This document shows positions 1 to 13,037 of a stretch of DNA of 64,000 bases, piece after piece. Made by a program: the position numbers and the translations under genes. Under the pieces are notes generated by a model, which made no database searches, was not told the origin of the DNA, and worked only from the letters and a program-made list of their open reading frames with translations. How positions within the stretch are numbered: the stretch's first letter is position 1; every line of letters begins with the position of its first letter. The DNA is from Archivesica marissinica (Eukaryota; Mollusca; Bivalvia; Venerida; Vesicomyidae): NCBI GenBank assembly GCA_014843695.1, contig CM026401.1, positions 23,665,455-23,729,454 on the forward strand. The letters are read 5' to 3'.

Positions 1-3000
1 GCGTAAATCATGATCTATGCCTGTGGTATAGTTGTTCTCCGCGTAAATCATGAACTATGCCTGTGGTAGTGTTGTTCTCGGCGTAAATCATGATCTATGC
101 CTGTGGTAGTGTTGTTCTAGGCGTAAATCATGATATATGCCTGTGGTAGTGTTGTTCTCGGCGTATATCATGAACTATGCCTGTGGTAGTGTTGTTCTCG
201 GCGTAAATCATGATCTATGCCTGTGGTATAGTTGTTCTCGGCGAAATCATGATCTATGCCTGTGGTATTGTTGTTCTCGGCGTAAATCATGAACTATGCC
301 TGTGGTAGTGTTGTTCTCGGCGTATATCATGATCTATGCCTGTGGTAGTGTTGTTCTCGGCGTAAATCATGATATATGCCTGTGGTAGTGTTGTTCTCGA
401 CGTAAATCATGATCTATGCCTGTGGTATAGTTGTTCTCGGCGTAAATCATGATCTATGCCTGTGGTAGTGTTGTTCTCGGCGTAAATCATGATATATGCC
501 TGTGGTAGTGTTGTTCTCGGCGTAAATCATGATCTATGCCTGTGGTAGTGTTGTTTACTCGGCGTAAATCATGATCTATGCCTGTGGTATTGTTGTTCTC
601 GGCGTAAATCATGATATATGCCTGTGGTATAGTTGTTCTCGGCGTAAATCATGATATATGCCTGTGGTATAGTTGTTCTCGGCGTAAATCATGATCTATG
701 CCTGTGGTATAGTTGTTCTCGGCGTAAATCATGATATATGCCTGTGGTATAGTTGTTCTCGGCGTAAATCATGATCTATGCCTGTGGTATAGTTGTTCTC
801 GGCGTAAATCATGATCTATGCCTGTGGTATAGTTGTTCTCGGCGTAAATCATGATTATGCCTGTGGTATAGTTGTTCTCGGCGTAAATCATGATATGCCT
901 GTGGTATAGTTGTTCTCGGCGTAAATCATGATATATGCCTGTGGTATAGTTGTTCTCGGCGTAAATCATGATCTATGCCTGTGGTATTGCTGTTCTCGGC
1001 GTAAATCATGATCTATGCCTGTGGTATTGCTGTTCTCGGCGTAAATCATGATATATGCCTGTGGTATAGTTGTTCTCGGCGTAAATCATGATATATGCCT
1101 GTGGTATAGTTGTTCTCGGCGTAAATCATGATCTATGCCTGTGGTATTGTTGTTCTCGGCGTAAATCATGATCTATGCCTGTGGTATAGTTGTTCTCGGC
1201 GTAAATCATGATATATGCCTGTGGTATAGTTGTTCTCGGCGTAAATCATGATCTATGCCTGTGGTATAGTTGTTCTCGGCGTAAATCATGATATATGCCT
1301 GTGGTATAGTTGTTCTCGGCGTAAATCATGATCTATGCCTGTGGTATAGTTGTTCTCGGCGTAAATCATGATATATGCCTGTGGTATAGTTGTTCTCGGC
1401 GTAAATCATGATCTATGCCTGTGGTATAGTTGTTCTCGGCGTAAATCATGATATATGCCTGTGGTATAGTTGTTCTCGGCGTATATCATGATCTATGCCT
1501 GTGGTATTGCTGTTCTCGGCGTAAATCATGATCTATGCCTGTGGTAGTGTTGTTCTCGGCGTAAATCATGATATATGCCTGTGGTAGTGTTGTTCTCGGC
1601 GTAAATCATGATATATGCCTGTGGTAGTGTTGTTCTCGGCGTAAATCATGATCTATGCCTCTGGTATAGTTGTTCTCGGCGTAAATCATGATATATGCCT
1701 GTGGTATAGTTGTTCTCGGCGTAAATCATGATCTATGCCTGTGGTATTGCTGTTCTCGGCGTAAATCATGATATATGCCTGTGGTACTGTTGTTCTCGGC
1801 GTAAATCATGATATATGCCTGTGGTAGTGTTGTTCTCGGCGTAAATCATGATATATGCCTGTGGTAGTGTTGTTCTCGGCGTAAATCATGATATATGCCT
1901 GTAGTATAGTTGTTCTCGGCGTAAATCATGATCTATGCCTGTGGTATTGTTGTTCTCGGCGTAAATCATGATCTATGCCTGTGGTATTGTTGTTCTCGGC
2001 GTAAATCATGAACTATGCCTGTGGTATTGTTGTTCTCGGCGTAAATCATGAACTATGCCTGTGGTATTGTTGTTCTCGGCGTAAATCATAATCTATGCCT
2101 GTGGTATTGTTGTTCTCGGCGTAAATCATGATCTATGCCTGTGGTATTGTGTTCTCGGCGTAAATCATGATCTATGCCTGTGGTAGTGTTGTTCTCGGCG
2201 TAAATCATGATATATGCCTGTGGTATAGTTGTTCTCGGCGTAAATCATGATCTATGCCTGTGGTATAGTTGTTCTCGGCGTAAATCATGAACTATGCCTG
2301 TGGTAGTGTTGTTCTAGGCGTAAATCATGATCTATGCCTGTGGTATAGTTGTTCTCGGCGTAAATCATGATATATGCCTGTGGTATAGTTGTTCTCGGCG
2401 TAAATCATGAACTATGCCTGTGGTAGTGTTGTTCTAGGCGTAAATCATGATCTATGCCTGTGGTATAGTTGTTCTCGGCGAAAATCATGATCTATGCCTG
2501 TGGTAGTGTTGTTCTCGGCGTAAATGATGATCTATGCCTGTGGTAGTGTTGTTCTCGGCGTAAATCATGATCTATGCCTGTGGTAGTGTTGTTCTCGGCG
2601 TAAATCATGATATATGCCTGTGGTATAGTTGTTCTCGGCGTAAATCATGATATATGCCTGTGGTATAGTTGTTCTCGGCGTATATCATGATATATGCCTG
2701 TGGTAGTGTTGTTCTCGGCGTAAATCATGATATATGCCTGTGGTAGTGTTGTTTACTCGGCGTAAATCATGATCTATGCCTGTGGTATTGTTGTTCTCGG
2801 CGTAAATCATGATATATGCCTGTGGTATAGTGTTCTCGGCGTAAATCATGATCTATGCCTGTGGTATTGTTGTTCTCGGCGTAAATCATGATCTATGCCT
2901 GTGGTATTGTTGTTCTCGGCGTAAATCATGATATATGCCTGTGGTATAGTTGTTCTCGGCGTAAATCATGATCTATGCCTGTGGTATAGTTGTTCTCGGC

Positions 3001-6000
3001 GTAAATCATGATCTATGCCTGTGGTATTGTTGTTCTCGGCGTAAATCATGATATATGCCTGTGGTATAGTTGTTCTCGGCGTAAATCATGATATATGCCT
3101 GTGGTATAGTTGTTCTCGGCGTAAATCATGATCTATGCCTGTGGTATTGCTGTTCTCGGCGTAAATCATGATCTATGCCTGTGGTATTGCTGTTCTCGGC
3201 GTAAATCATGATCTATGCCTGTGGTATTGTTGTTCTCGGCGTAAATCATGATATATGCCTGTGGTATAGTTGTTCTCGGCGTAAATCATGATATATGCCT
3301 GTGGTATAGTTGTTATCGGCGTAAATCATGATATATGCCTGTGGTATTGCTGTTCTCGGCGTAAATCATGATCTATGCCTGTGGTATTGTTGTTCTCGGC
3401 GTAAATCATGATCTATGCCTGTGGTATAGTTGTTCTCGGCGTAAATCATGATATATGCCTGTGGTATAGTTGTTCTCGGCGTAAATCATGATCTATGCCT
3501 GTGGTATAGTTGTTCTCGGCGTAAATCATGATCTATGCCTGTGGTATTGTTGTTCTCGGCGTAAATCATGATCTATGCCTGTGTATAGTTGTTCTCGGCG
3601 TAAATCATGATATATGCCTGTGGTAGTTGTTCTCGGCGTAAATCATGATCTATGCCTGTGGTATAGTTGTTCTCGGCGTAAATCATGATATATGCCTGTG
3701 GTATAGTTGTTCTCGGCGTAAATCATGATATATGCCTGTGGTATAGTTGTTCTCGGCGTAAATCATGATCTATGCCTGTGGTATAGTTGTTCTCGGCGTA
3801 AATCATGATATATGCCTGTGGTATAGTTGTTCTCGGCGTAAATCATGATCTATGTCTGTGGTATTGCTGTTCTCGGCGTAAATCATGATCTATGCCTGTG
3901 GTAGTGTTGTTCTCGGCGTAAATCATGATATATGCCTGTGGTAGTGTTGTTCTCGGCGTAAATCATGATATATGCCTGTGGTAGTGTTGTTCTCGGCGTA
4001 AATCATGATATATGCCTGTGGTATAGTTGTTCTCGGCGTAAATCATGATCTATGCCTGTGGTATTGCTGTTCTCGGCGTAAATCATGATCTATGCCTGTG
4101 GTAGTGTTGGTCTCGGCGTAAATCATGATCTATGCCTGTGGTAGTGTTGTTCTCGGCGTAAATCATGATCTATGCCTGTGGTATAGTTGTTCTCGGCGAA
4201 AATCATGATCTATGCCTGTGGTATTGTTGTTCTCGGCGTAAATCATGAACTATGCCTGTGGTAGTGTTGTTCTCGGCGTATATCATGATCTATGCCTGTG
4301 GTAGTGTTGTTCTCGGCGTAAATGATGATCTATGCCTGTGGTATAGTTGTTCTCGGCGTAAATCATGATCTATGCCTGTGGTAGTGTTGTTCTCGGCGTA
4401 AATCATGATCTATGCCTGTGGTATAGTTGTTCTCGGCGTAAATCATGATCTATGCCTGTGGTAGTGTTGTTCTCGGCGTAAATCATGATATATGCCTGTG
4501 GTATAGTTGTTCTCGGCGTATATCATGATATATGCCTGTGGTAGTGTTGTTCTCGGCGTAAATCATGATCTATGCCTGTGGTAGTGTTTTACTCGGCGTA
4601 AATCATGATCTATGCCTGTGGTATTGTTGTTCTCGGCGTAAATCATGATCTATGCCTGTGGTATAGTTGTTCTCGGCGTAAATCATGATATATGCCTGTG
4701 GTATAGTTGTTCTCGGCGTAAATCATGATCTATGCCTGTGGTATAGTTGTTCTCGGCGTAAATCATGATCTATGCCTGTGGTATTGTTGTTCTCGGCGTA
4801 AATCATGATATATGCCTGTGGTATAGTTGTTCTCGGCGTAAATCATGATATATGCCTGTGGTATAGTTGTTCTCGGCGTAAATCATGATTATGCCTGTGG
4901 TATAGTTGTTCTCGGCGTAAATCATGATCTATGCCTGTGGTATTGCTGTTCTCGGCGTAAATCATGATCTATGCCTGTGGTATTGCTGTTCTCGGCGTAA
5001 ATCATGATCTATGCCTGTGGTATTGTTGTTCTCGGCGTAAATCATGATATATGCCTGTGGTATAGTTGTTCTCGGCGTAAATCATGATATATGCCTGTGG
5101 TATAGTTGTTCTCGGCGTAAATCATGATATATGCCTGTGGTATTGCTGTTCTCGGCGTAAATCATGATCTATGCCTGTGGTATAGTTGTTCTCGGCGTAA
5201 ATCATGATCTATGCCTGTGGTATGCTGTTCTCGGCGTAAATCATGATCTATGCCTGTGGTATTGTTGTTCTCGGCGTAAATCATGATATATGCCTGTGGT
5301 AGTGTTGTTCTCGGCGTAAATCATGATCTATGCCTGTGGTATAGTTGTTCTCGGCGTAAATCATGATCTATGCCTGTGGTATAGTTGTTCTCGGCGTAAA
5401 TCATGATCTATGCCTGTGGTATAGTTGTTCTCGGCGTAAATCATGATATATGCCTGTGGTAGTGTGTTCTCGGCGTAAATCATGATATATGCCTGTGGTA
5501 TAGTTGTTCTCGGCGTAAATCATGATCTATGCCTGTGGTATAGTTGTTCTCGGCGTAAATCATGATCTATGCCTGTGGTATTGTTGTTCTCGGCGTAAAT
5601 CATGATCTATGCCTGTGGTATAGTTGTTCTCGGCGTAAATCATGATATATGCCTGTGGTATAGTTGTTCTCGGCGTAAATCATGATCTATGCCTGTGGTA
5701 TTGCTGTTCTCGGCGTAAATCATGATCTATGCCTGTGGTAGTGTTGTTCTCGGCGTAAATCATGATCTATGCCTGTGGTATAGTTGTTCTCGGCGTAAAT
5801 CATGATATATGCCTGTGGTATAGTTGTTCTCGGCGTAAATCATGATATATGCCTGTGGTAGTGTTGTTCTCGACGTAAATCATGATCTATGCCTCTGGTA
5901 TAGTTGTTCTCGGCGTAAATCATGATATATGCCTGTGGTATAGTTGTTCTCGGCGTAAATCATGATCTATGCCTGTGGTAGTGTTGTTCTCGGCGTAAAT

Positions 6001-6007
6001 CATGATC
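1..6007. repeat. 40-bp minisatellite array, about 150 copies
   Basis: Head-to-tail 40-bp units begin at the left window edge, so the array is cut there. Each unit carries a core like GCGTAAATCATGATCTATGC followed by CTGTGGTATAGTTGTTCTCG. Units differ at a few recurrent positions: GATC, GATA or GAAC before TATGC, and TATAGT, TAGTGT, TATTGT or TATTGC near the end. Indels are rare, for example near 245, 875 and 3584. The array ends abruptly at about 6007, within a unit. Translations on either strand are short and interrupted, so this is non-coding. Confidence 0.98.
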
Positions 6008-6622
6008 TTTTTTCATTACTATTGCAACTTAGTTTTACGACAACAGATAAATGTGTGCTATAGAAGAAGAAGAAGAAATTATTTTATTATAGTGACATGT
6101 GCATTAAACATAAATAACAAACAAATATATACAAAATGTTGCACCCGACCCAGTGGGCTTATAAGTCACCTCATATACAAAGTTACAATTAATGACATTT
6201 AACTAACATACATATATATACGATTTCAAACAATTATGGTTTAAATATGATCAATGAGAGAAAGATTTGTTAACAGTTGGACATTAAGCAAAAATAAACT
6301 ACAAACAGCTATATATAATAACAAATAATGTGTAGTTGATAAAATTGTATTCATGAAAAAAGTTAAACACTAATATTATTGTGTCAGCTTTAGTATATAG
6401 TATATTTCTCAAGTGCTTGTCGACCTTCTTCCAACTTTCACCAATCTTACTCAATCATGTGAAATAACATATTCTCTCTAGAAACTATACTCTCTGAATG
6501 GGCATGCGCAGACAAGTTGTTCATTTGATAAAATGGCATACATTTTAAGATATCATCTAGCATATGTTGCACCAACCTTTGTGTATGTAAGCATTTTATA
6601 TGTTTGCATTTTTGCATTCCAG
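6008..6622. other. AT-rich unique sequence, intron upstream of the 6623 exon
   Basis: No repeat and no convincing exon is visible. The stretch just before 6623 (GTTTGCATTTTTGCATTCCAG) is a good pyrimidine-rich splice acceptor, so this segment and the 40-bp array to its left are probably intronic or lie upstream of the last exons of the plus-strand gene. Small open frames at 6002-6202 and 6533-6721 overlap it but have no recognisable content; the second is an out-of-frame shadow of the exon. Confidence 0.6.
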
Positions 6623-6769
6623 AACTGCGTCATCTTGTCGAGAACAACGATAACTCGGAAGCAGACGACGAGGAAGACGACCACGACGCAGATTTCGACA
6701 TGGCACACCATACTCCTCTGACGGTTTCATTCTCTCCAGTCAATCGTGGAGATTGCTGTGAAATATTAG
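6623..6769 (+). CDS. Penultimate coding exon of an unidentified gene
   Basis: A 147-bp exon lies between a pyrimidine-rich AG acceptor (6621-6622) and a GT donor (6770-6771, GTACAT). Reading it with the first two bases completing a codon gives 48 full open codons plus a final G. The peptide is strongly acidic in its first half, with a run of Asp and Glu around codons 12-25 (SEADDEEDDHDADFD). It then contains HHTPLTVSFSPVNRGDCCEIL. The phase-1 end (G) joins the GC at the start of the 7860 exon to make a glycine codon and keeps the frame open, which is the main evidence that both are real. The start codon and earlier exons are not in the window or lie beyond the 40-bp array. I do not recognise the family. 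Confidence 0.72.
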
Positions 6770-6824
6770 GTACATCATAATTACAATAACTTCGTATTTT
6801 TCAAAACGTAATACCACTAAATGA

Positions 6825-7605
6825 AGCCTGGTCTGCTCTTCGCCGCAGATTTGACAAAGCCTTTGACAGTATTGACCACGGTTTTGTTTTCACAACACTT
6901 TACTATTTTACCATCGGCGAATCATTGAAAATAAAATGGGAATTGACATTTCATAATGACATGCAAGGTTGTGTTACCAAATAATGGATTTTTATCTGAA
7001 TACATTGTGTATTTCAAAATTGAACGAGGTATTAGCCAGAGTATGGCCTCTCTCATTATCTGTTCATTTTAGTTATTGCAATTCTGTCATTAGCTGTTAG
7101 GAAGGAACATGATATACAAGGAATAACGTTGACAACAACTGAACTAAAAACATCTGTTTGCTGATGATACTCACGTCTATAACAGATGGGTCAGAGGCAT
7201 ATTTAAATCACTGATTAAGCTGATAGATGAGTTCAAAATATTTCTGGACTGTAGTTAAATTCAAACAAATGTATCGTCTTTAGAGCAGTGTTCCTTAGAA
7301 ACACTGATACGTTAGTATGTAAAATGAAGACGTTTAGTTGGACATCAGATCACGCTATAACACTGATAATCATTGTTATTAAGAAAACACTATGTTTGAT
7401 CTTAATTTGAATAATACAATAGGCGAATTATGTTCTTGTTTAAATAAATGGCAGAAACACAATGTAACACTTATTGGAAAAATTAAAGTAATTAAAACAT
7501 TTCGCTATCCCAAAATAATGTATCCATTTGCAGTCCCTCCCAGCCCCCTACGTGACGCTGATATGCACCAAAAATTATTATTGACCGAGGCGGCTGATTT
7601 ATTGG
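6825..7605 (+). pseudogene. Decayed LINE reverse transcriptase fragment (L1/Tx1-like) in the intron
   Basis: Reverse-transcriptase hallmarks appear in order but with stops and frameshifts. Near 6847 the translation reads RFDKAFDSIDHGFVF, which matches RT motif A. It is followed by IGESLKIKWELTFHNDMQGC, then an ERGIxQ stretch near 7023 (the motif B region), then LFADDT near 7155, which is the catalytic xADD motif C. The open stretch 7392-7625 contains KWQKHNVTLIGKIKVIKTF and PKIMYPFAVPP, typical of the region just after the RT domain in L1/Tx1-like LINEs. There is no endonuclease domain and no intact frame, so this is a dead copy. It lies wholly inside the intron between the exons at 6623 and 7860 and has the same orientation as the host gene. 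The clade assignment is from memory of sequence patterns. Confidence 0.82.
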
Positions 7606-7859
7606 GTATATATCACACCATGTAGAACAGTCGATATAAATATATAATATCTAACATAGAACATGAAAAGACTGTAATTGTCTGGTTTGAATCATCATGG
7701 TTTGGATGTGTGAAATACGACGTGTACATGTATTTGATTAACAATGTTTGATATATGGAATACAACCGGTATAATTATTAGGTTGTGCGTGCTTGGATGA
7801 AAACAATTTGCCTATAATATCGTTCTCTGTTGATTTGGTGTGTTAATTACTGTTTTCAG

Positions 7860-8941
7860 GCCCACAGTTATGCTATGAATGCAGAAAGAATCGGATTCGG
7901 CAGGTGAGCAGGGAACGTTCAGATATGTTCTTCCCAACATTGGAACCATCTGAGGAAAATCTAACTACCGCTGCTATTGTCAGGAAGTACCTACCCAGAT
8001 TGTCCGACCAAGAAGTCGAGGACAAACTAGCACGTGGTGAGATTGCACGACCTTCACTAAAGAAGCAATTCTATAAACACCTGGCATTTTCCGATGAAGA
8101 AGACGATGCAAGGACTAAGATCATGCATAAGAAGGTGACTATCGCTGACCCAGAAAAAGATAAGAACGGAAAGATGATACCGAAGAAACCGAATGAACTA
8201 TTCTTCACTAATATTAGGGACTTAAATAATAAGATTATTACTGGAGATGTGGACAGGAATGTCGGCTTTTCGGGTGTTGTACGTCGTGTGATAAAGAAAG
8301 ATAAACCCATATCAATGAAAAATCATTTCCCAACGTTTGTGAGTCCACGAAAAGTTACTATGGTACAAGAAACTAATTATAAAACGTATTTTGAGCCACC
8401 ACTTATTGCAAAAGCCAAGCAAGACGTTGAACCTCAATTCTTTGCTGGGTCAAGTGGAGAATATACACTCCCTGACAAACTTCCAGATGAATTAGTTTTT
8501 GTAAATAAAGACGGAGGTGAAATGAAAGCAAGCAGCTCGGTTGGTTTTACCGACAAGCTATCGGCATCATCAGAGAAAACAGACAAAGGAACATCTAGTA
8601 AACCAATCGTCACAAAACACGAAATACAAATGGTGGAAAGGGATACAGAGTTAGAAATATTGAAAGAAGATATAGAAGAGGATGAAGAAGAAACAGAAGA
8701 AGTAGATGAAGTTGTTGAAATGTTGAATACCGGAGAAACTGACGACAGAGTAAACTCAGATGAAGACAACAAACATGCACATAGAGTAGTTGATAGAGAC
8801 GATGAACATATGATAGTTTCTGTAAGAGAAACATATTCTACAAAAGAGAATATAACTAACCCGCAAAATGTCGAGGATGCATGCACACAAAACGTTAATG
8901 AACTGGAATCAGAGAGTTCACTGAGTACAATTAATTTGTAA
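7860..8941 (+). CDS. Last coding exon of an unidentified acidic, lysine-rich protein
   Basis: The exon follows a clear acceptor (TTACTGTTTTCAG, AG at 7858-7859) and runs open to TAA at 8939-8941, giving 359 residues. Its first two bases complete a glycine codon with the G that ends the 6623 exon. The exon portion starts with PQLCYECRKNRIRQ, containing a CxxC pair that could be half of a metal-binding site. A basic and polar middle follows (IVRKYLPRLSDQEVEDKLARGE, FSDEEDDARTK, DPEKDKNGKMIPKKP, VVRRVIKKDKP). From about residue 230 of the exon the sequence becomes acidic and low in complexity (EEDEEETEEVDEVVE), then Ser, Asn and Glu rich to the end. No signal peptide or membrane segment is visible. 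A frame starting with GTG at 7904 has no ATG there, so treating it as an independent ORF would be wrong. Spacing, codon use and the downstream polyadenylation signal support a real gene. I cannot assign a function. Confidence 0.82.
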
Positions 8942-9032
8942 AGGAAGTTCACAAACTACTCTAATGGATTAAATAGTTGAATAACCATGATCATATATAT
9001 ACAACATAATCCTATGTAACATATAGTAGACC

Positions 9033-9038
9033 AATAAA
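9033..9038 (+). promoter_or_regulatory. Polyadenylation signal AATAAA
   Basis: AATAAA lies 92 bases after the stop codon at 8941, in an AT-rich stretch that would be a short 3' UTR. A GT-containing stretch follows (TTCAAATTGTG). It fits the end of the plus-strand gene whose last exon is 7860-8941. Confidence 0.6.
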
Positions 9039-9128
9039 GTTCAAATTGTGCAAGACCACGTGCAAATAAATGCCACAGCTACAATATCTAACTCCAATGG
9101 CTACCATTTTGAAATCCCACTCTACTTT

Positions 9129-9423
9129 TATCGATGCATATTTCACATTTACGAGAGACCACCTTCCAACACATACCAACAAGTATCGCGATTGTGTATT
9201 GATTACATGTATACGTGGTTATATCTACTAGTATCGATGCATATTTCACATGCTCCACGTGTAGACTTGGTTATATATACTAGTATCGATGCATATTTCA
9301 CATACTTCACATGTAGACTTGGTTATATATACTAGTATCGATGCATATTTCACATGCTCCACATGTAGACCTTGTTGTATCTACTAGTATCGATGCATAT
9401 TTCACATGCTCCACATGTAAACT
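9129..9423. repeat. 52-bp minisatellite, 4-5 copies
   Basis: ATCGATGCATATTTCACA recurs at 9233, 9285, 9337 and 9389 with exact 52-bp spacing, and a more diverged copy starts near 9137. Units also share TAGACTTGGTTATA and ACTAGT. The array abuts the 26-bp array. Confidence 0.93.
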
Positions 9424-11240
9424 ACACATTTACACGTGCTACCCGAACCACACATTTACATGGCTGCCCGAACCACACATATACACGTGCTGCCAGAACC
9501 ACACATACACACGTGCTGCCAGAACTACAAATATACATGGCTGCCCTAACCACACATATACACGTGCTGCCCGAACCACACATACACACGTGCTGTCAGA
9601 ACCACACATATACATGGCTGCCCGAACCACACATACACACGTGCTGCCCGAACCACACATACACACGTGCTGCCAGAACCACACATACATGGCTGCCAGA
9701 ACCTACATATAAATGGCTGCCCGAACCACACATATACATGGCTGCCCGAACCACACATATACATGGCTGCCCGAACCACACATATACACGTGCTGCCAGA
9801 ACCACACATATACACGTGCTGCCCGAACCACACATATACATGGTTGCCCGAACCACACATATACACGTGCTGCCCGAACCACACATACACACGTGCTGCC
9901 CGAACCACACATATACACGTGCTACCCGAACCACACATATACACGTGCTGCCCGAACCACACATATACACGTGCTGCCCTAACCACACATATACACACGT
10001 GCTGCCCGAACCACACATATACACGTGCTGCCCGAACCACACATAAACACGTGCTGCCCGAACCACACATATACACGTGATGCCCGAACCACACATATAC
10101 ATGGCTGCCAGAACCACACATACACACGTGCTGCCCGAACCACACATATACACGTGCTGCCCGAACCACACATATACACGTGCTACCCGAACCACACATA
10201 TACACGTGCTGCCCGAACCACACATATACACGTGCTGTCCGAACCACACATATACACATGTGCTTCCCGAACCACACATATACACGTGCTGCCCGAACCA
10301 CACATATACACGTGCTGCCCGAACCACACATATACACGTGCTGCCAGAACCACACATATACATGGCTGCCAGAACCACACATACACACATGCTGCCCGAA
10401 CCACACATACACACGTGCTGCCAGAACCACACATATACATGGCTGCCAGAACCACACATACACACGTGCTGCCCGAACCACACATATACACGTGCTGCCC
10501 GAACCACACATATACACGTGCTGCCCGAACCACACATATACGCGTGCTACCCGAACCACACATATACGCGTGCTACCCGAACCACACATATACACGTGCT
10601 ACCCGAACCACACATATACGCGTGCTACCCGAACCACACATATACGCGTGCTACCCGAACCACACATATACACGTGCTACCCGAACCACACATATACGCG
10701 TGCTACCCGAACCACACATATACATGGATGCCCGAACTACACATATACATGGATGCCCGAACTACACATATACACGTGCAACCCGAACCACACATATACG
10801 CGTGCTACCCGAACCACACATATACACGTGATGCCCGAACCACACATATACACACGTGCTGCCCGAACCACACATATACATGGATGCCCGAACTACACAT
10901 ATACACGTGCAACCCGAACCACACATATACGCGTGCTACCCGAACCACACATATACACGTGATGCCCGAACCACACATATACACACGTGCTGCCCGAACC
11001 ACACATATACATGGATGCCCGAACTACACAGATACACGTACTACCCGAACCACACATATACACGTGATACCCGAACCACACAGATACACGTGCTACCCGA
11101 ACCACACATATACATGACTGCCCGAACCACACAAATACACGTGCTACCCGAACCACACATATACACGTGCTACCCGAACCACACAGATACACGTGCTGCC
11201 CGAACCACACAGATACAGGTGCTGCCCGAACCACATAATT
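9424..11240. repeat. 26-bp minisatellite, about 70 copies
   Basis: The unit is ACGTGCTGCCCGAACCACAC followed by ATATAC. Variants carry ATGGCTGCC, GCGTGCTACC or CACACACG, and some units have 2-bp insertions. The right half (10530-11230) is enriched in CTACC and GATGCC variants, and copies decay towards 11240. Both strands are largely stop-free, giving frames of up to 349 codons that overlap in several registers. These are by-products of the repeat. Confidence 0.97.
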
Positions 11241-11480
11241 ATATACAGATCATTGAACCACCCTGTTACACGTGCCGAGCCACACAGTTGAATTTACACG
11301 AACCAGATAGATACATCCCAGAACAAAACAGATGCATGTGCCCATAACAACGCATATGTGTGGCCACAACACAAACAGATACCGCATACGCATGATATAC
11401 GCATACACGAATCACCCTGATTGGCACCACAGACGGATCTGTAGTCCAGTTGTAACACGCTGTACTGGTGATCCAGGGAT
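11241..11480. other. Decayed edge of the 26-bp array and short unique spacer
   Basis: Fragments such as GAACCACCCTGTTACACGTG and GAGCCACACAG look like strongly diverged copies of the 26-bp unit, consistent with the edge of a tandem array no longer being homogenised. No gene is seen. Confidence 0.6.
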
Positions 11481-11990
11481 GGTGTCACAGGGTGTGTCTA
11501 AATGAACAATTTTAATATATGTAACATCATTAGGGGTGGTGTCACAGGGTGTGTCTAAATGAACAATTTTAATACATATAACATCATTAGGGTTGTGTCA
11601 CAGGGTGTGCCTAAATGAACAATGTTAATACATGTAACATCATTAGGGGTGGTGTCACAGGGTGTGCCTAAATGAACAATTTTAATACATATAACATCAT
11701 TAGGGGTGGTGTCACAGGGTGTGTCTAAATGAACAATTTTAATATATGTAACATCATTAGGGTGGTGTCACAGGGTGTGTCTAAATGAACACATTTGATA
11801 CATGTATCGTCATTAGGGGTGGTGTCACAGGTTGTGTCTAAATGAACAATTTTAATACATGTATCGTCATTAGGGTGGTGTCACAGGGTGTGTCTAAATG
11901 AACAATGTTAATACATGTAACATCATTAGGGTGGTGTCACAGGGTGTGTCTAAATGAGCAATCTTAATACATGTATCGTCATTAGAGAGG
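11481..11990. repeat. 55-57-bp minisatellite, about 9 copies
   Basis: GGTGTCACAGGGTGTGTCTA recurs about every 55-57 bases, followed by AATGAACAATTTTAATACAT and a CATCATTAGGG or CGTCATTAGGG end. Length variation comes mainly from the number of G residues in ATTAGGGGTGG. Confidence 0.95.
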
Positions 11991-12139
11991 GGAGCAACAC
12001 GTATTTTTGAATGTCTGGATACTGCTACAATATTCAGATGGTTAGGGAGTAGTGGATCATATTTATAAACAAACAAGCGGTAAAAAATGAATTAAATTGT
12101 CATAAAATTGATAGATTGAAATACATTTAATAAAACATT

Positions 12140-13030
12140 TAAAAATTAGCATCTAGCATAAGCAATTTGCAATTGGTATGCAACAATTAGCAATTAGCAT
12201 AAAGCAATTAGCAATTGGCATGTAACAATTATCATAAGCAATTAGCAATTGGCATGTAACAATTAGCATAACCCAATTAGCAATTGGCATGTAGCAATTA
12301 GCATAAAGCAATCAGCAATTGGCATGTATCAATTAGCATAAACCAATTAGCAATTGGCATGTAACAAATTAGCATAAAGCAATTAGCAATTGGCATGTAA
12401 CAATTAGCATAAACCAATTAGCAATTGGCATGTAACAAATTAGCATAAAGCAATTAGCAATTGGCATGTAACAATTAGCATAAACCAATCAGCAATTGGC
12501 ATGTAACAAATAGCATAAAGCAATCAGCAATTAGCATGTAACAATTAGCATAAACCAATTAGCAATTGGCATGTAACAAATTAGCATAAACCAATTAACA
12601 ATTGCCATGTAACAATTAGCATACACCAATTAGCATAAAGCAATTAGCAATTGCCATGTAACAATTAGCATAAACCAATTGGCATGTATCAATTAGCATA
12701 AACCAATTAGCAATTGGCATGTAACAAATATCATAAAGCAATTAGCAATTGCCATGTATCAATTAGCATAAACCAATTAGCAATTGACATGAAACAATTA
12801 GCATAAAGCAATTAGCAATTGGCATGCAACAATTAGCATAAAGCAATTAGCAATTATCATGTGACAATTAGCATAAAGCAATTAGCAATTGGCATGTATC
12901 AATTAGCATAAAGCAATTAGCAATTGGCGTGTGGCAATTAGCATAAAGCAATTAGCAATTGGCATGTAACAATTAGCATTAACCAATTAGCAATTGGCAT
13001 ATAACAATTAGTATAAAGCAATTAGCAACT
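12140..13030. repeat. 35-bp minisatellite, about 25 copies, ending at a gap
   Basis: Units combine CAATTAGCATAAAGC or AACC with AATTAGCAATTGGCATGTAA. The motif AATTAGCA occurs twice per unit, so each 35-mer looks like two related half-units. Indels are common. The array runs into the gap at 13038. Confidence 0.95.
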
Positions 13031-13037
13031 GGGTCGA

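Noticed and set aside
1..6007. CRISPR-like array
   Set aside because: Units are contiguous 40-mers without unique spacers, and the context is an animal genome.
8071..8952. Minus-strand ORFs opposite the 7860-8941 exon
   Set aside because: They are Ser-rich antisense shadows of the acidic, Lys-rich coding exon and have no context of their own.
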